Assembly (NCBI GenBank): GCA_018671175.1
Contig: JABHIE010000015.1
Location: 62,001 to 126,000 of the forward strand
Origin: Planctomycetota bacterium
GTDB lineage: Bacteria; Planctomycetota; UBA1135
Direction of reading: 5' to 3'
Length of the DNA: 64,000 nucleotides
Shown here: positions 33,235 through 41,847 of the stretch, in pieces
Position numbering within the stretch: position 1 is the first letter of the stretch
How the letters are laid out: the number at the start of each line of letters is the position of its first letter
The notes under the pieces: generated by a model
Database searches by the model: none
What the model saw: only the letters and a program-made list of their open reading frames with translations
Told to the model about the DNA's origin: nothing
Translations under genes and position numbers: made by a program

Positions 33235-34355
33235 AGCTCAGTTGTCAACAACCGGCACGGGATAGGCCCGTTTTGAATCGGGATTTCATCCCAAGTCTTA
33301 AAGCCAAGTGCGTTGGTTAATTGGCGACTGCCGACGAGCAGCGCCACTCGATAACCAGCGCACTGATCACGCGCGCTTTTGCCGAAGTCGCGGTGCAATT
33401 GGGTGATTTGAGCCAAATCCCCGACACGCATACCATAGGGCAAATTGCTCAGAATCTGCGCATTCCAGCCACGCTTCCAGGGGAACTCAAGTGCGTCACC
33501 CTGCTCAACGCGGACTAGATCGGCGACGCCAGCTGATTCGGCGTTTGCCTGAATGCCCGCAAGATGTCGATGCTCGATATCGCAACCAACGAGCTGCAAC
33601 TTGCGAGGCATTTTTATGCGTGAGGCAACGACTTCACGCAATTTACCGTAAGCGTAAAGATCATGAATCGGCCAGTTTTCAAAGCCAAAACTACGAAACA
33701 GACCCGGCGCGTGATCCGCGGCAAGCAATGCAGCCTCGATAAGCAAAGTGCCCGAACCGCAAAACGGATCGACCACTGGCGAGCGGCGATTCCAGCCAGA
33801 GTGCAGCACCATTGCAGCGGAGAGCGTTTCGGAGAGTGGCGCTAGACCTTGGTATTTACGCCAGCCGCGTTTGTGCAATGAGTTGCCGGAAGTATCGACC
33901 GACAAGGTTGCGCGGTCTTTCCAAATATGAACATGAATGCGCAAATCAGCGTCTTCTTTCGCAACAGAAGGCCGCTTGCCTGTTTTTTTACGGAAGAAAT
34001 CGACCACCCCGTCTTTAGTGCGTTGTGCAACAAATTGCGAATGATCGAGCTCTGACTCGCGGCATTGCGCGTCGACAAAAAAGGTACCGTCTTCGCGCAA
34101 ATACTTGCGCCAATCAACCGCGAGCACATGTTTGTACAACTCGTCGGCATCGGGTGCGGCGAAACGATCAAGCCGCTGCAAAACACGAATCGCCGTGCGC
34201 AACTCGAGATTAGCGCGCCAAGCGTCGTGCATCGAACCGATAAAGCGCACGCCGCCGACTTGCTGCTCAACATTGCTCAAGCGTAAAGCCTTGACCTCAG
34301 CGTGCAAGATAGGCTCAACGCCAGGTGAGCAAGTAATGAAATGTTCGAGACGCAT
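33231..34355 (-). CDS. rlmL: THUMP-domain rRNA/tRNA guanine-N2 methyltransferase (RlmL/TrmN-like)
   Basis: The start at the ATG ending at 34355 gives MRLEHFITCSPGVEPILHAEVKAL, the ferredoxin-like domain leading into THUMP (to about 160). A Rossmann methyltransferase follows with VVDPFCGSGTLLIEAALLA (motif I), VGCDIEHRHLAGIQANAESAG (motif II) and the catalytic SNLPYGMRVGD (NPPY-type). The 374 residues equal the N-terminal RlmL half of the fused E. coli RlmKL, which makes m2G2445 in 23S rRNA; a tRNA target is possible. It begins 1 bp after the msrBA stop, in one operon. Confidence 0.88.
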   Translation of the reverse strand: MRLEHFITCSPGVEPILHAEVKALRLSNVEQQVGGVRFIGSMHDAWRANLELRTAIRVLQRLDRFAAPDADELYKHVLAVDWRKYLREDGTFFVDAQCRESELDHSQFVAQRTKDGVVDFFRKKTGKRPSVAKEDADLRIHVHIWKDRATLSVDTSGNSLHKRGWRKYQGLAPLSETLSAAMVLHSGWNRRSPVVDPFCGSGTLLIEAALLAADHAPGLFRSFGFENWPIHDLYAYGKLREVVASRIKMPRKLQLVGCDIEHRHLAGIQANAESAGVADLVRVEQGDALEFPWKRGWNAQILSNLPYGMRVGDLAQITQLHRDFGKSARDQCAGYRVALLVGSRQLTNALGFKTWDEIPIQNGPIPCRLLTTEL

Positions 34356-34356
34356 A

Positions 34357-35220
34357 CTATTGACTGGGTTGCTTTTTGTAGTACTGCTGGTGGTATTCCT
34401 CGGCACGCCAAAATTTTTCGGCCGGCCGGACGACCGTAACTGTGGGGTTGGGCCAACGCTCGCTTTCATCGATCGCCACAAGCATTTGCTGGGCCTGAGC
34501 TGCCTGCTCATCGGAGTAAGTGAAAATAGCCGAGCTATATTGCACACCAAGATCAGGGCCTTGCTGATTTGGTGTTGTCGGGTTGTGGTTGTCGAAAAGC
34601 ACCCTGAGCAACTCGTTGTAGCTGATGAGCGACGGGTCAAAAACAACATCAACGATCTCGATATGCCCAGTAGCACCCGCGCAGACTTTATCGTATGTAA
34701 CGGCTAGCGTTTCGCCACCCATGTAGCCAACCTGTGTTTCTAAAACTCCGTCTAACTGACGGAAGAGGGCTTCAATGCCCCAAAATCAGCCACCACCGAA
34801 AGTTGCTCGGGCTGCATTGTGCGGATCAAAATCAAGTGCAACCGAATTTATGCAATAACGCAAACCGCCACGATCAGCGGGGCCGTCGTCAAAAACATGG
34901 CCCAAATGGCCCTCGCAATTTGCACAGCGGACTTCCGTGCGCGTCATACCCGAAGATGTGTCTTGTAACTCAATCACGGCGCCTGGCTCGAGCGGTAAAG
35001 CAAAGGCCGGCCATCCGCAGCCCGAATCGAATTTGTCGTCAGAGCGAAACAGCTTAGAGCCGCAAGCAGCGCAGCGATAAAGGCCCTGAGCAAAATGGTG
35101 GTCGTAAGCGCCTGTAAAGGGCCGCTCTGTGCCGTATTGACGCAAGACGGAAAACTGCTCGGGTGTGAGCCGATCGCGCCATGGATCAGATTGGCTGGGA
35201 GATGATTCGAGGGAAGTCAT
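34357..35220 (-). CDS. msrBA: MsrB-MsrA fusion, selenocysteine in the MsrA active site
   Basis: Methionine sulfoxide reductase of 287 residues with TGA at 34786-34788 read as selenocysteine (residue 145). The MsrB half (about 10-135) has zinc Cys pairs CAAC and CANC, DSGCGWPAF and catalytic RYCINSVALDF with a normal Cys. The frame then runs RATFGGG-U-FWGIEALFRQLDGV, the MsrA motif GCFWG with U at the nucleophile. It continues through VGYMGG, VCAGATGHIE, DPLS-like DPSLISY, HNPTTPNQQGPD and EEYHQQYY. The C-terminal recycling Cys of many MsrAs is absent. ATG 35220 overlaps the upstream stop in ATGA. Ordinary annotation would stop at the TGA. Confidence 0.93.
34747..34763 (-). promoter_or_regulatory. 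Candidate SECIS hairpin of msrBA
   Basis: TCCGTC pairs with GACGGA around loop AGTTA. The loop starts 29 nt after the TGA and has G in its second position. A smaller stem GGGC/GCCC lies nearer the TGA (6-19 nt downstream). Confidence 0.65.
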
Positions 35221-35936
35221 GATTTGGGTTCGCCGCGCGGCATGCATTTGCGAATCCAGAATTCATCTAGGCCAAGAAGAGCAATCATGCAAACAAGAGC
35301 CAAGATGAAAATAGGCAGCAGGCCATTTGGGACATCGCCCATCCAGATGGCGCGAATGAGAGCGGCGCCAAGAAAACCCCAAAGCGGGCCGCGCCACCAA
35401 ACCAAAACGAGCAAGCGCGCTTTCCGTGCGAAACCGACCAGGCGCGGGTTGTGCTCGTGTTGCTCCCAGGCGGAGAGCCCCGTGGTGACGGGCATCAACT
35501 CGCTCACCATTGTGATGAGGCAAATCGCATAAGCCACATTTAGATAAAGCGCGATGCCGTAAGTGAGCAGACCAATGCCGTGGTGAATCACCAAATCAGC
35601 GCGCATCTCGTAGCCATAACTATGACGACCCCAAAGCATCCAGAGGAAGTCGCTTGTGAAATGGCCGAGGACAAAATACATGCCAAATCGCAAGACATCG
35701 TTTGTCGCGTGGTGAAAAAGAAAACCCGCGTGCCAACCGCCGGGGCCACCATCGGCACCCGTTTGATTAAATGAAACGGCCAAGGCCCAAACGCCAACGC
35801 CAGTGAGCAAAATGGCCGCAACGCCACGCGACAACTTAAACGCCCGATGAAAATCGGAATCGACTTTGCGCACAGCGTAGACATGCATAGCCGAAAAAAA
35901 GGCCGTCCAGCATGCGATGGGGATGAGTGCTTCCAC
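35217..35936 (-). CDS. TLC-domain-like multispan membrane protein
   Basis: 239 residues with about six membrane helices. FVLGHFTSDFLWMLWGRHSY and DLVIHHGIGLLTYGIALYLNVAYA resemble the TRAM-LAG1-CLN8 (TLC) core, in which the HH pair is conserved. TLC proteins act in ceramide or other lipid chemistry or trafficking; the bacterial role is open. The GTG start ends at 35936 and is preceded at exactly 6 nt by a TAAACT box. Its stop overlaps msrBA. Confidence 0.65.
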   Translation of the reverse strand: MEALIPIACWTAFFSAMHVYAVRKVDSDFHRAFKLSRGVAAILLTGVGVWALAVSFNQTGADGGPGGWHAGFLFHHATNDVLRFGMYFVLGHFTSDFLWMLWGRHSYGYEMRADLVIHHGIGLLTYGIALYLNVAYAICLITMVSELMPVTTGLSAWEQHEHNPRLVGFARKARLLVLVWWRGPLWGFLGAALIRAIWMGDVPNGLLPIFILALVCMIALLGLDEFWIRKCMPRGEPKS

Positions 35937-35942
35937 GCGATT

Positions 35943-35979
35943 AGTTTATCTCTGCGTCAGAATTTCGCGCCGCTAAGGT
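35943..35979. promoter_or_regulatory. Divergent -10 boxes for the TLC-like gene and surE
   Basis: Minus strand TAAACT (35948-35943) lies 6 nt before the GTG at 35936. Plus strand TAAGGT (35974-35979) lies 7 nt before the surE ATG at 35987. Both predict leaderless or near-leaderless transcripts. Confidence 0.45.
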
Positions 35980-35986
35980 CTGCATC

Positions 35987-36889
35987 ATGAAAAAATTAAC
36001 ACTACCCCTTTTCGCGCTGGCACTTGCCACCGCTGCAATCGCGCCTAGCGGTCTTTGGGCTGGCGCATTCGAAACGACCACCACAACTGCTCTTCACGCG
36101 CTTCAAGATACTCCTCAAATTTTAATCGTCAACGACGATGGTATCGACACGCCCGGCATCGCTGCTTTGGCTCAGTCTCTCGCCACGCTCGGCGATGTTT
36201 ATATTTGCGCACCAGACGGCAATCGCTCTGGCGCAAGCCATTCGGTGACAACCGCTGCGACGACCATGCGATTGACAGCACGCGAAATCCCATTCGCAAC
36301 AGAGTCGTGGGCTCTTGATGGCACGCCCTCAGATTGCACGACTTATGGCTTATTGAAATTAGGCAAGGCTGACTTTGATCTAGTCGTTTCTGGGATTAAC
36401 CGCGGAAACAATGTCGGCGATGTCGCTCACTATTCTGGCACCATCGGCGCGGCTGTTGAGGGTGCATTGCGAGGCGTGCCATCGATTGCCGTTTCTGCTG
36501 ATCATCGACAAACCGATTATGCGGCGTGCGCAAATGTTGCGACTCAGTTGGCTGCACAATTACTCGCCGGCAACGGGGAGTCACGCGTGGTTTATTCAAT
36601 TAATTTGCCAGGCGGTGTGCTAGATGAAAACACTGCCGTTGTCGCAAAACCAATGGGCGGTCTCTATTTCAAAGTGCGCGGCATCACTGAGGCAGAAATC
36701 GAAACCGGCGATGCTAAGGACATCCGCATCTTGCTGGGCACCGACAGCGCAGACGCGCCCGTTGGGTCTGACACCGAAGCTTATCTAGCTGGCAGTATTA
36801 CGATTACGCCTTTAAATATTGATTGGACGGCGAATCAGGCACTTGCCGCGATTGCCGAGTGGCGGATTCATGCCCCGACTCGGTTGTAG
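35987..36889 (+). CDS. surE: Exported SurE-family 5'/3'-nucleotidase
   Basis: Acid-phosphatase-like nucleotidase with the SurE metal site: ILIVNDDGIDTPGI (Asp-Asp), PDGNRSGASHSVT, ALDGTPSDCTTYGL, and VSGINRGNNVGD. The catalytic core starts near residue 45. The first 25-30 residues (LPLFALALATAAIAPSGLWAG) form a signal peptide, unlike the classical cytoplasmic SurE of about 250 residues. Export implies scavenging of extracytoplasmic nucleotides, in keeping with the nucleoside transporter and PNP genes at 55-57 kb. Confidence 0.88.
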   Translation: MKKLTLPLFALALATAAIAPSGLWAGAFETTTTTALHALQDTPQILIVNDDGIDTPGIAALAQSLATLGDVYICAPDGNRSGASHSVTTAATTMRLTAREIPFATESWALDGTPSDCTTYGLLKLGKADFDLVVSGINRGNNVGDVAHYSGTIGAAVEGALRGVPSIAVSADHRQTDYAACANVATQLAAQLLAGNGESRVVYSINLPGGVLDENTAVVAKPMGGLYFKVRGITEAEIETGDAKDIRILLGTDSADAPVGSDTEAYLAGSITITPLNIDWTANQALAAIAEWRIHAPTRL

Positions 36890-36895
36890 CAGCGG

Positions 36896-37537
36896 TTAGA
36901 GCGCTGCCGGCAAAACATAAAAAACGCTGCCCGTTAAGCACCCGCAACCCACCAGCACAGCAACATGCCAAACCGCATGAAAACCAACCCGTTTATCAAG
37001 TGCATAAAAAATGGTACCAATTGTAAAAGATGCTCCGGCCGCCAATAAAAAAGAAAATGACGCTGGCGGCAAAAAAGTTTGCATCGGATGAATCGCCGCA
37101 ACGGCCATCCAGGCCATGGCTAAATAAAGCGGGACCGTTGCCACATGGAAACGGCTCTTGGCAAACAGCTTAAAGATTACACCTGCAATCGCGCAAACCC
37201 ACGCTGCGGGGAGCAACCAAACCGCCCAAGTCTCTCGCAATGCCGTGAGGCAAAAGGGCGTATAGGCCATTGCGATAAAAATGAATATCATCGCGTGATC
37301 GACAAGTCTCAAACGCACTTTTCGAGATGGGTTTTTAGCAAAGTGATAAGTCGTCGATGCAAGCAAAAGAAAAACCAAACCCACACCAAAAACGGCTGCG
37401 CCAACGGCCGACCAAATGTCGCCCACCGATAACGCGCGACTCAATAGCCACGGCAAGGCCGCAAGACTTGCAAGAAAGCCGAAGCCATGAATGGAAGCGT
37501 TTACAACATCTTCGCGGTATGAAGCGGCGGGAGTCAT
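36896..37537 (-). CDS. Hemolysin III / PAQR-family membrane protein (TrhA-like)
   Basis: 213 residues with seven predicted helices. Family motifs are the N-terminal E-x-NASIHGFGF, STTYHFAKNP, RLVDHAMIFIFIAMAYTPFC and the C-terminal FHAVWHVAVLVG, which together supply the Ser-His-Asp-His zinc site of PAQR proteins. Bacterial relatives affect membrane fluidity homeostasis. A TAATAT box on the minus strand (37549-37544) lies 6 nt before the ATG. Confidence 0.9.
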   Translation of the reverse strand: MTPAASYREDVVNASIHGFGFLASLAALPWLLSRALSVGDIWSAVGAAVFGVGLVFLLLASTTYHFAKNPSRKVRLRLVDHAMIFIFIAMAYTPFCLTALRETWAVWLLPAAWVCAIAGVIFKLFAKSRFHVATVPLYLAMAWMAVAAIHPMQTFLPPASFSFLLAAGASFTIGTIFYALDKRVGFHAVWHVAVLVGCGCLTGSVFYVLPAAL

Positions 37538-37571
37538 CGTTATATATTAGCGGGAGTCATTAAAATTGAGG

Positions 37572-37883
37572 CTATCGCCACTTATCGTCTAGAGCATTGT
37601 CGGGCGAATCACCGTCTGCGTTGTCATCAGCGATTTCGGCGGCGCGCGAGAATGCATCTTCGAGCGCATCTCCACGCTGCTTTTCTTTATCAAGGGCTGC
37701 GGCGAAAAAATCATCGGCGGCAGATTGACTGCCCTTGAGTTTGGCCTCCATCTTTTCGGCTTCGGCCGAGAAGTCGATCGGCTTTTCGTCTTTGCTATGG
37801 GCCACAATCTCGCCCGAAAGGCGGTCAATGCGGATGCGCTCGGCGCAACATGGGCATCGTATCTCTAGATCAGCACTGGACAT
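37572..37883 (-). CDS. Small acidic zinc-ribbon protein
   Basis: 103 residues, strongly acidic and helical after the N-terminus. IRCPCCAERIRID (about 8-20) is a half zinc ribbon. Residues 38-100 are Ala/Asp/Glu/Lys-rich and probably form a coiled coil. No family name can be given. It stands alone between hemolysin III and a 170-bp spacer on the same strand. Confidence 0.65.
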   Translation of the reverse strand: MSSADLEIRCPCCAERIRIDRLSGEIVAHSKDEKPIDFSAEAEKMEAKLKGSQSAADDFFAAALDKEKQRGDALEDAFSRAAEIADDNADGDSPDNALDDKWR

Positions 37884-37977
37884 GGGTTAATCGTGGCGTT
37901 TGGCCAACGGAGTTATTTTAAGCATAACCGAAATTCTTTGGAACTTGACGGCCAATCCGCCGTCTTACTGTTAGATT

Positions 37978-38047
37978 CGCAGAGAACTAGTGTTGCCTCA
38001 AATTCATCCAGGGGGCAGGTGACACCGGGGCTCTGCGTTTTTTTATT
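37978..38047 (+). ncRNA. Candidate small structured RNA with terminator
   Basis: In a 173-bp spacer between minus-strand genes, CGCAGAG (37978-37984) pairs with CTCTGCG (38031-38037), followed directly by seven T residues and an AT-rich tail. The 46 enclosed bases can form internal stems. TTGACG at 37945-37950 could be a -35 element, but no good -10 box lies at standard spacing. No known RNA family was recognised. It could also be only a plus-strand terminator. Confidence 0.35.
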
Positions 38048-38056
38048 TTGCCGCAA

Positions 38057-39637
38057 TTAACGCAATGGTTTGCGCACCGAAAACTCGCGTTGTGCGAGGT
38101 GCACCTTGCCGAACATATCGACCTCTTCGACCGTGACGACATGACGCCCAATCGGAAGGTCGGCGGATAAAGTCGCCGCCCAAAGATGCGTGCATCGATC
38201 GGCCGCTTTAGGAAGTTTGCGCCAGGCAAATGGTTTTTCGCTACCCAAGACCGAGTTTTCACGCAGACGCGTTTCTTCATAGAGAGGGTCGGGCTCTAAA
38301 ACTTTTGTCATCGAAGCCCAATCGCCATCGTCAATACGCCAGCGCACGATCGAGCGCTCACTTCCGTTGAAAACATTTGCATGGAAACGCACGCCAGTCT
38401 CAGACCGCAGCTCTTCGGGCAAAATAAAGTCAGCGAGATGCAATGTCATTTGCTGACTCGCCGGACGCCGTGCAGGTACAAACTCAATCCCGTAACCAAC
38501 GCCATCAAATTCAAAAACACTCACTCCATTCGGTGCGCCATCACGCATAGTCGTGTGCGGGATGCCCTGCTCATCGGGCGCACCCGTAAACCATGAGCCG
38601 CATGCCGTGACATTAACCACATGATGATGTGGCTCTGCCCCCCGCCAGCCGTCGTCTTGATCTAAAAAATGATTCTCGTGAGTATGCATATGCCCAGCGA
38701 CCGACAACGCAAAAGGAAAAGGCTCTAACAAACGGTAAAAGTCGCCAGCGTTGCCAGTGTTGTAAAAAGGGATGTGCATTAACACAACCACCAACTTATC
38801 TTTCGACACAGCGGCTAAATCGTTTTTCGCAAACTGCAAGACCCGCTCTGTCAGAAAGCCCTGATAACCATCTAGGTTTTTCCCAGGCTCAGGCTTTGGA
38901 TAAAACACATTATCTAAAACTAAAAAATGCGCCGAGCCCCAATCAAACGAATAAGTTGTCGGCCCATAAAAGCGCGCGTAACTCTCAGCGGACCAAGCGT
39001 CATCTTTAACATCGCGATTGACATCATGGTTGCCAATGACCTGCCACCAGGGAACACCGACCTGAGCCCACATTTGATTGAGTGGCTCAAAGAGACTTAG
39101 ATTGTCAAAAGTAATATCACCCAGCGTGACGGCAAAAGCGCCACTCCAGTCGGCAAAATTTTCGGCGATGTCATGCGACAACCAAGCGACCTCTTGCAAA
39201 TCGCGCGGCTGTGGGTCACCCACCATCAAAGCGCGAAATGGCCCCGACTCATCGTGCGGGACAAGCGGAAAGTCGATCGAATCAGGAAGCGGGCCTGTTG
39301 GCTCAACACCCGCAAACCGCATATTCGGAGACCCCAGCGGCCGATGCACATAAAAAAACTGTGGCACATTTTGGTCAGTCAGCGGCACCATCCAGCCCTC
39401 TGGCTTAAGAACAAAAAACTCACACGGAGCATCAAGCACGGGTAACTGCCAGCGACCATCTCGGTCAGTCTTAACGATATCAACGCCATTAGAGACGCGG
39501 ACGCCACGCAAGCCCGGCTCATGCACACCCCGCTTGCCGTCATGATTTAAATCGTTGTAGACCACGCCGTGCGCGGTTGAGTTTTCGCTCGCCCAACCTG
39601 CGGCCAGCGCAAGCACCCACAAAAGGCGGTTTAGCAT
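38057..39637 (-). CDS. Exported calcineurin-like metallophosphoesterase
   Basis: The start at the ATG ending at 39637 gives signal peptide MLNRLLWVLALAAGWASE; the longer frame would run into mazG. Residues 20-110 are an SdrD B-like/carboxypeptidase-regulatory domain (VVYNDLNHDGKRGVHEPGLRGV). The phosphoesterase core has MVGDPQ, TLGDITFD, VIGNHDVN, VLMHIPFY and AGHMHTHENH, the complete dimetal ligand set. A C-terminal beta domain follows (about 400-526). It matches the MPE_N/MPE_C exported family common in Bacteroidetes and planctomycetes; the substrate is unknown. Overlaps mazG by 7 bp. Confidence 0.9.
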   Translation of the reverse strand: MLNRLLWVLALAAGWASENSTAHGVVYNDLNHDGKRGVHEPGLRGVRVSNGVDIVKTDRDGRWQLPVLDAPCEFFVLKPEGWMVPLTDQNVPQFFYVHRPLGSPNMRFAGVEPTGPLPDSIDFPLVPHDESGPFRALMVGDPQPRDLQEVAWLSHDIAENFADWSGAFAVTLGDITFDNLSLFEPLNQMWAQVGVPWWQVIGNHDVNRDVKDDAWSAESYARFYGPTTYSFDWGSAHFLVLDNVFYPKPEPGKNLDGYQGFLTERVLQFAKNDLAAVSKDKLVVVLMHIPFYNTGNAGDFYRLLEPFPFALSVAGHMHTHENHFLDQDDGWRGAEPHHHVVNVTACGSWFTGAPDEQGIPHTTMRDGAPNGVSVFEFDGVGYGIEFVPARRPASQQMTLHLADFILPEELRSETGVRFHANVFNGSERSIVRWRIDDGDWASMTKVLEPDPLYEETRLRENSVLGSEKPFAWRKLPKAADRCTHLWAATLSADLPIGRHVVTVEEVDMFGKVHLAQREFSVRKPLR

Positions 39638-39915
39638 GCGCAAGGAGTCTTTGAGCAATAAGGGCAGCCATTGCCATATTTCAGTTCGACGCACTCATCT
39701 AAATCGATGCCCTTAATACTTGCCAATGTTGCGAGCCACGCAAGCACATCAGCGAACTCTTCTTTTAAATTTTCAGGGTCGTCATCACGCCGCAAAGCAC
39801 GAGTCAACTCGCCAACCTCTTCGGCAAACCACATGTAAGTGCCCTGCAAACCACGCGCTTTATCCTTTTCAAAATAAATTGCTTCAATCTTTTTTTGGAA
39901 GTCGGAAAGTTTCAT
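39631..39915 (-). CDS. MazG-like nucleotide pyrophosphohydrolase
   Basis: 94 residues forming a four-helix all-alpha NTP-PPase. The Mg-binding motif is WFAEEVGELTRAL (ExxE) with EEFADVLAWLATL (ExxD). The C-terminal NGCPYCSKTPCAC is a Cys-rich tail often seen in this short MazG subgroup. It likely hydrolyses non-canonical or stress-related nucleoside triphosphates. In an operon with the phosphatase upstream (6-bp gap) and the metallophosphoesterase downstream. Confidence 0.88.
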   Translation of the reverse strand: MKLSDFQKKIEAIYFEKDKARGLQGTYMWFAEEVGELTRALRRDDDPENLKEEFADVLAWLATLASIKGIDLDECVELKYGNGCPYCSKTPCAC

Positions 39916-39921
39916 TTTTAT

Positions 39922-41340
39922 CTAAGAGCTGTGGCTCTCGCGGCGCACTAATGCAAAAGCCAAATCGGCATCAGGCTCACCGCCCAAGAATGCGCGCAGC
40001 TTTTCTTCCATGGCGCCGAGGCCATTATTGATGCCAATCTTTGCCAACTGATAAACCCCACTTTCGCCGAGCGTCTTGCCCGATGGCGATGAAGCCTCAA
40101 ACACAGAAGTGCTGCACATGAATAGCGCATCACCTGGAAGTAAATCAAGCTTAAGTAGCTCAAGCGATTTGCGGAAAACCGGGCCGTCATCAAAGCCGAG
40201 TGCGATGCCGTTGGGTTGGAGTTTGCGCAACTCACCTTCGGCGGCGGCCCAACGCACGGCTGGCACTTGATGGCCAGCCGACACCAACTCAACGGCGCCC
40301 GTAGATGGCTCAAGTCGTGCAACCATTGCTGCGGAATAAAGCCCCCGCGCTAAGTCGCGATTCAAACTGCGATTTGCGTTATCGCAAGCCTCGATGGGGC
40401 AAGCGCCGCCAAGCACCGCACTGCGCAAATAAGCGCGCGTTAAAGCCATTAAGAGGGAGCCGGCCATCCCGCTTGTTGCGCCTGCGCCGACGACAAGTGA
40501 TGGGCGATTTTGCTCGTCAGAAATCGCATCAACGAAATCACTTGAACCAGCGCCGTCGGCTTGGACTAACAAAGTCTCGATGCCGTAACCCTCGGGAGGC
40601 ACGACCGTCATAGGCTGCAAATTGCGGCGCAACTCACGCAAGACATCGCCTTCGCGCTCGCGTTCTTCGAGCTGGGTTTGCGTTTCTTGGCCCTCGACGA
40701 GGCCGTCAACCATGCGATTCACGGCACGGCTCAGAAGCGCGATTTCGCCCACAGCACCGGGTGCGCGCACCGAGCGATAATGCCCACGGCTAATCGCCAA
40801 GATGTCTTCGATCATTGAACGCAAAGGGTCAACCAATCGCTTTGCGGTATAGCTGCCAATCATCACGATGGCCAAAACCAATGCCGAAGCCGCAAGCACG
40901 ACCAGCAAGAGCATTTGATCACTAGCGTTACTGCGCGAATCTTTGCGCGTGTAAAGATTAATCAAAGTACGCTCTGGAGAATCAGTCGCCGCAACAGGCT
41001 GCGATTTAACCTGATACAAACGCAAAGTTTCAACACCCGTTTGCGTCTCAACGGGCATGTCGCCCACCGACAAAATATTGTTGCCTGCGCGATAAGTCTT
41101 AACCGGACCTGAAAACTCAGCCGCCAACTCTGAAGCCTCAACACGAGCCGAAGTGGACGCCATCTCTTTGCGTGCAGCCTCAACGGCTTCGTTGCTGAAT
41201 GAATCAACGCCGCGCATCAAACCGTAGGACATCCCTGCGGCGAACAAACCCGAAACGAGAGCCAGCGCCCAAGTGAAGCGCGCGACGATTCCCATGCCGG
41301 CAGAACCGGTTGAATCAGAATGGTGCTCGTGTCGGCTCAT
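39922..41340 (-). CDS. HAMP-PP2C (SpoIIE-type) membrane phosphatase
   Basis: 472 residues from the ATG ending at 41340, which overlaps the pgpA stop in ATGA. N-terminal TM (about 17-37), extracytoplasmic sensor loop, second TM (about 143-163), HAMP (LVDPLRSMIEDILAISRGHY), short coiled coil, then a SpoIIE/RsbU-type PP2C domain from about 245. GLYSAAMVARLEPSTGAVELVSAGHQVPAVRW is well conserved, whereas the N-terminal metal-ligand region (SSDFVDAISD) is degenerate relative to GGDYFD. Such proteins control anti-sigma partner switching. No anti-sigma gene is adjacent. Confidence 0.82.
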   Translation of the reverse strand: MSRHEHHSDSTGSAGMGIVARFTWALALVSGLFAAGMSYGLMRGVDSFSNEAVEAARKEMASTSARVEASELAAEFSGPVKTYRAGNNILSVGDMPVETQTGVETLRLYQVKSQPVAATDSPERTLINLYTRKDSRSNASDQMLLLVVLAASALVLAIVMIGSYTAKRLVDPLRSMIEDILAISRGHYRSVRAPGAVGEIALLSRAVNRMVDGLVEGQETQTQLEEREREGDVLRELRRNLQPMTVVPPEGYGIETLLVQADGAGSSDFVDAISDEQNRPSLVVGAGATSGMAGSLLMALTRAYLRSAVLGGACPIEACDNANRSLNRDLARGLYSAAMVARLEPSTGAVELVSAGHQVPAVRWAAAEGELRKLQPNGIALGFDDGPVFRKSLELLKLDLLPGDALFMCSTSVFEASSPSGKTLGESGVYQLAKIGINNGLGAMEEKLRAFLGGEPDADLAFALVRRESHSS

Positions 41341-41843
41341 GCAAAAAAGTGGTAGAGCGCGGCCATCACTAACCAAGACCAGACACCGGCCGCGACATCA
41401 TCAACCACGATACCTAATCCTCCGGGCAAGCGCTCAAGTTGGCGGCATGGCCACGGCTTGAGAATGTCGAAAAAGCGAAAGACAAAAAACGCAATCGTTA
41501 AATGCGCCACAGGCCCGTAAGGCGCTGCGAAAATCTGGCCGCCGAGTGGTGCGACCCAAGCTACGGCGATCAAATAGCCGACCACTTCGTCAAGTACAAA
41601 TTCGCCGGGGTCTTTGCGCCCCCAATGCCGCTCACTCCAGTCGCCGGTGGCTGCACCGTAAACGCCCAAAACAAGTGCTGTGGCTAGGCAAAGCCACATA
41701 AACCAACTTGCGGGCGCCGCTTGTAAAAACAAAATCGCCAAGCCGACCCCGCCAAGGGTGCCAAAGGTGCCCGAAGCAATCGGTGCAAGGCCAAGGCCAA
41801 ACCAAGACAAGAGCGCGGCGTGCAGGCGGTCGATGGGTTTCAT
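41337..41843 (-). CDS. pgpA: Phosphatidylglycerophosphatase A
   Basis: Membrane phosphatase that converts phosphatidylglycerol phosphate to phosphatidylglycerol. 168 residues with three or four helices. Signature segments are GLGLAPIASGTFGTLGGV, KDPGEFVLDEVVGYLIAV, FFVFRFFDILKPWPCRQLERLPGGLGIVVDDVAAG. It begins 4 bp after the uvrD stop and overlaps the phosphatase gene, so it belongs to a uvrD-pgpA-PP2C-mazG-MPE transcription unit. Confidence 0.96.
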   Translation of the reverse strand: MKPIDRLHAALLSWFGLGLAPIASGTFGTLGGVGLAILFLQAAPASWFMWLCLATALVLGVYGAATGDWSERHWGRKDPGEFVLDEVVGYLIAVAWVAPLGGQIFAAPYGPVAHLTIAFFVFRFFDILKPWPCRQLERLPGGLGIVVDDVAAGVWSWLVMAALYHFFA

Positions 41844-41847
41844 GCGA

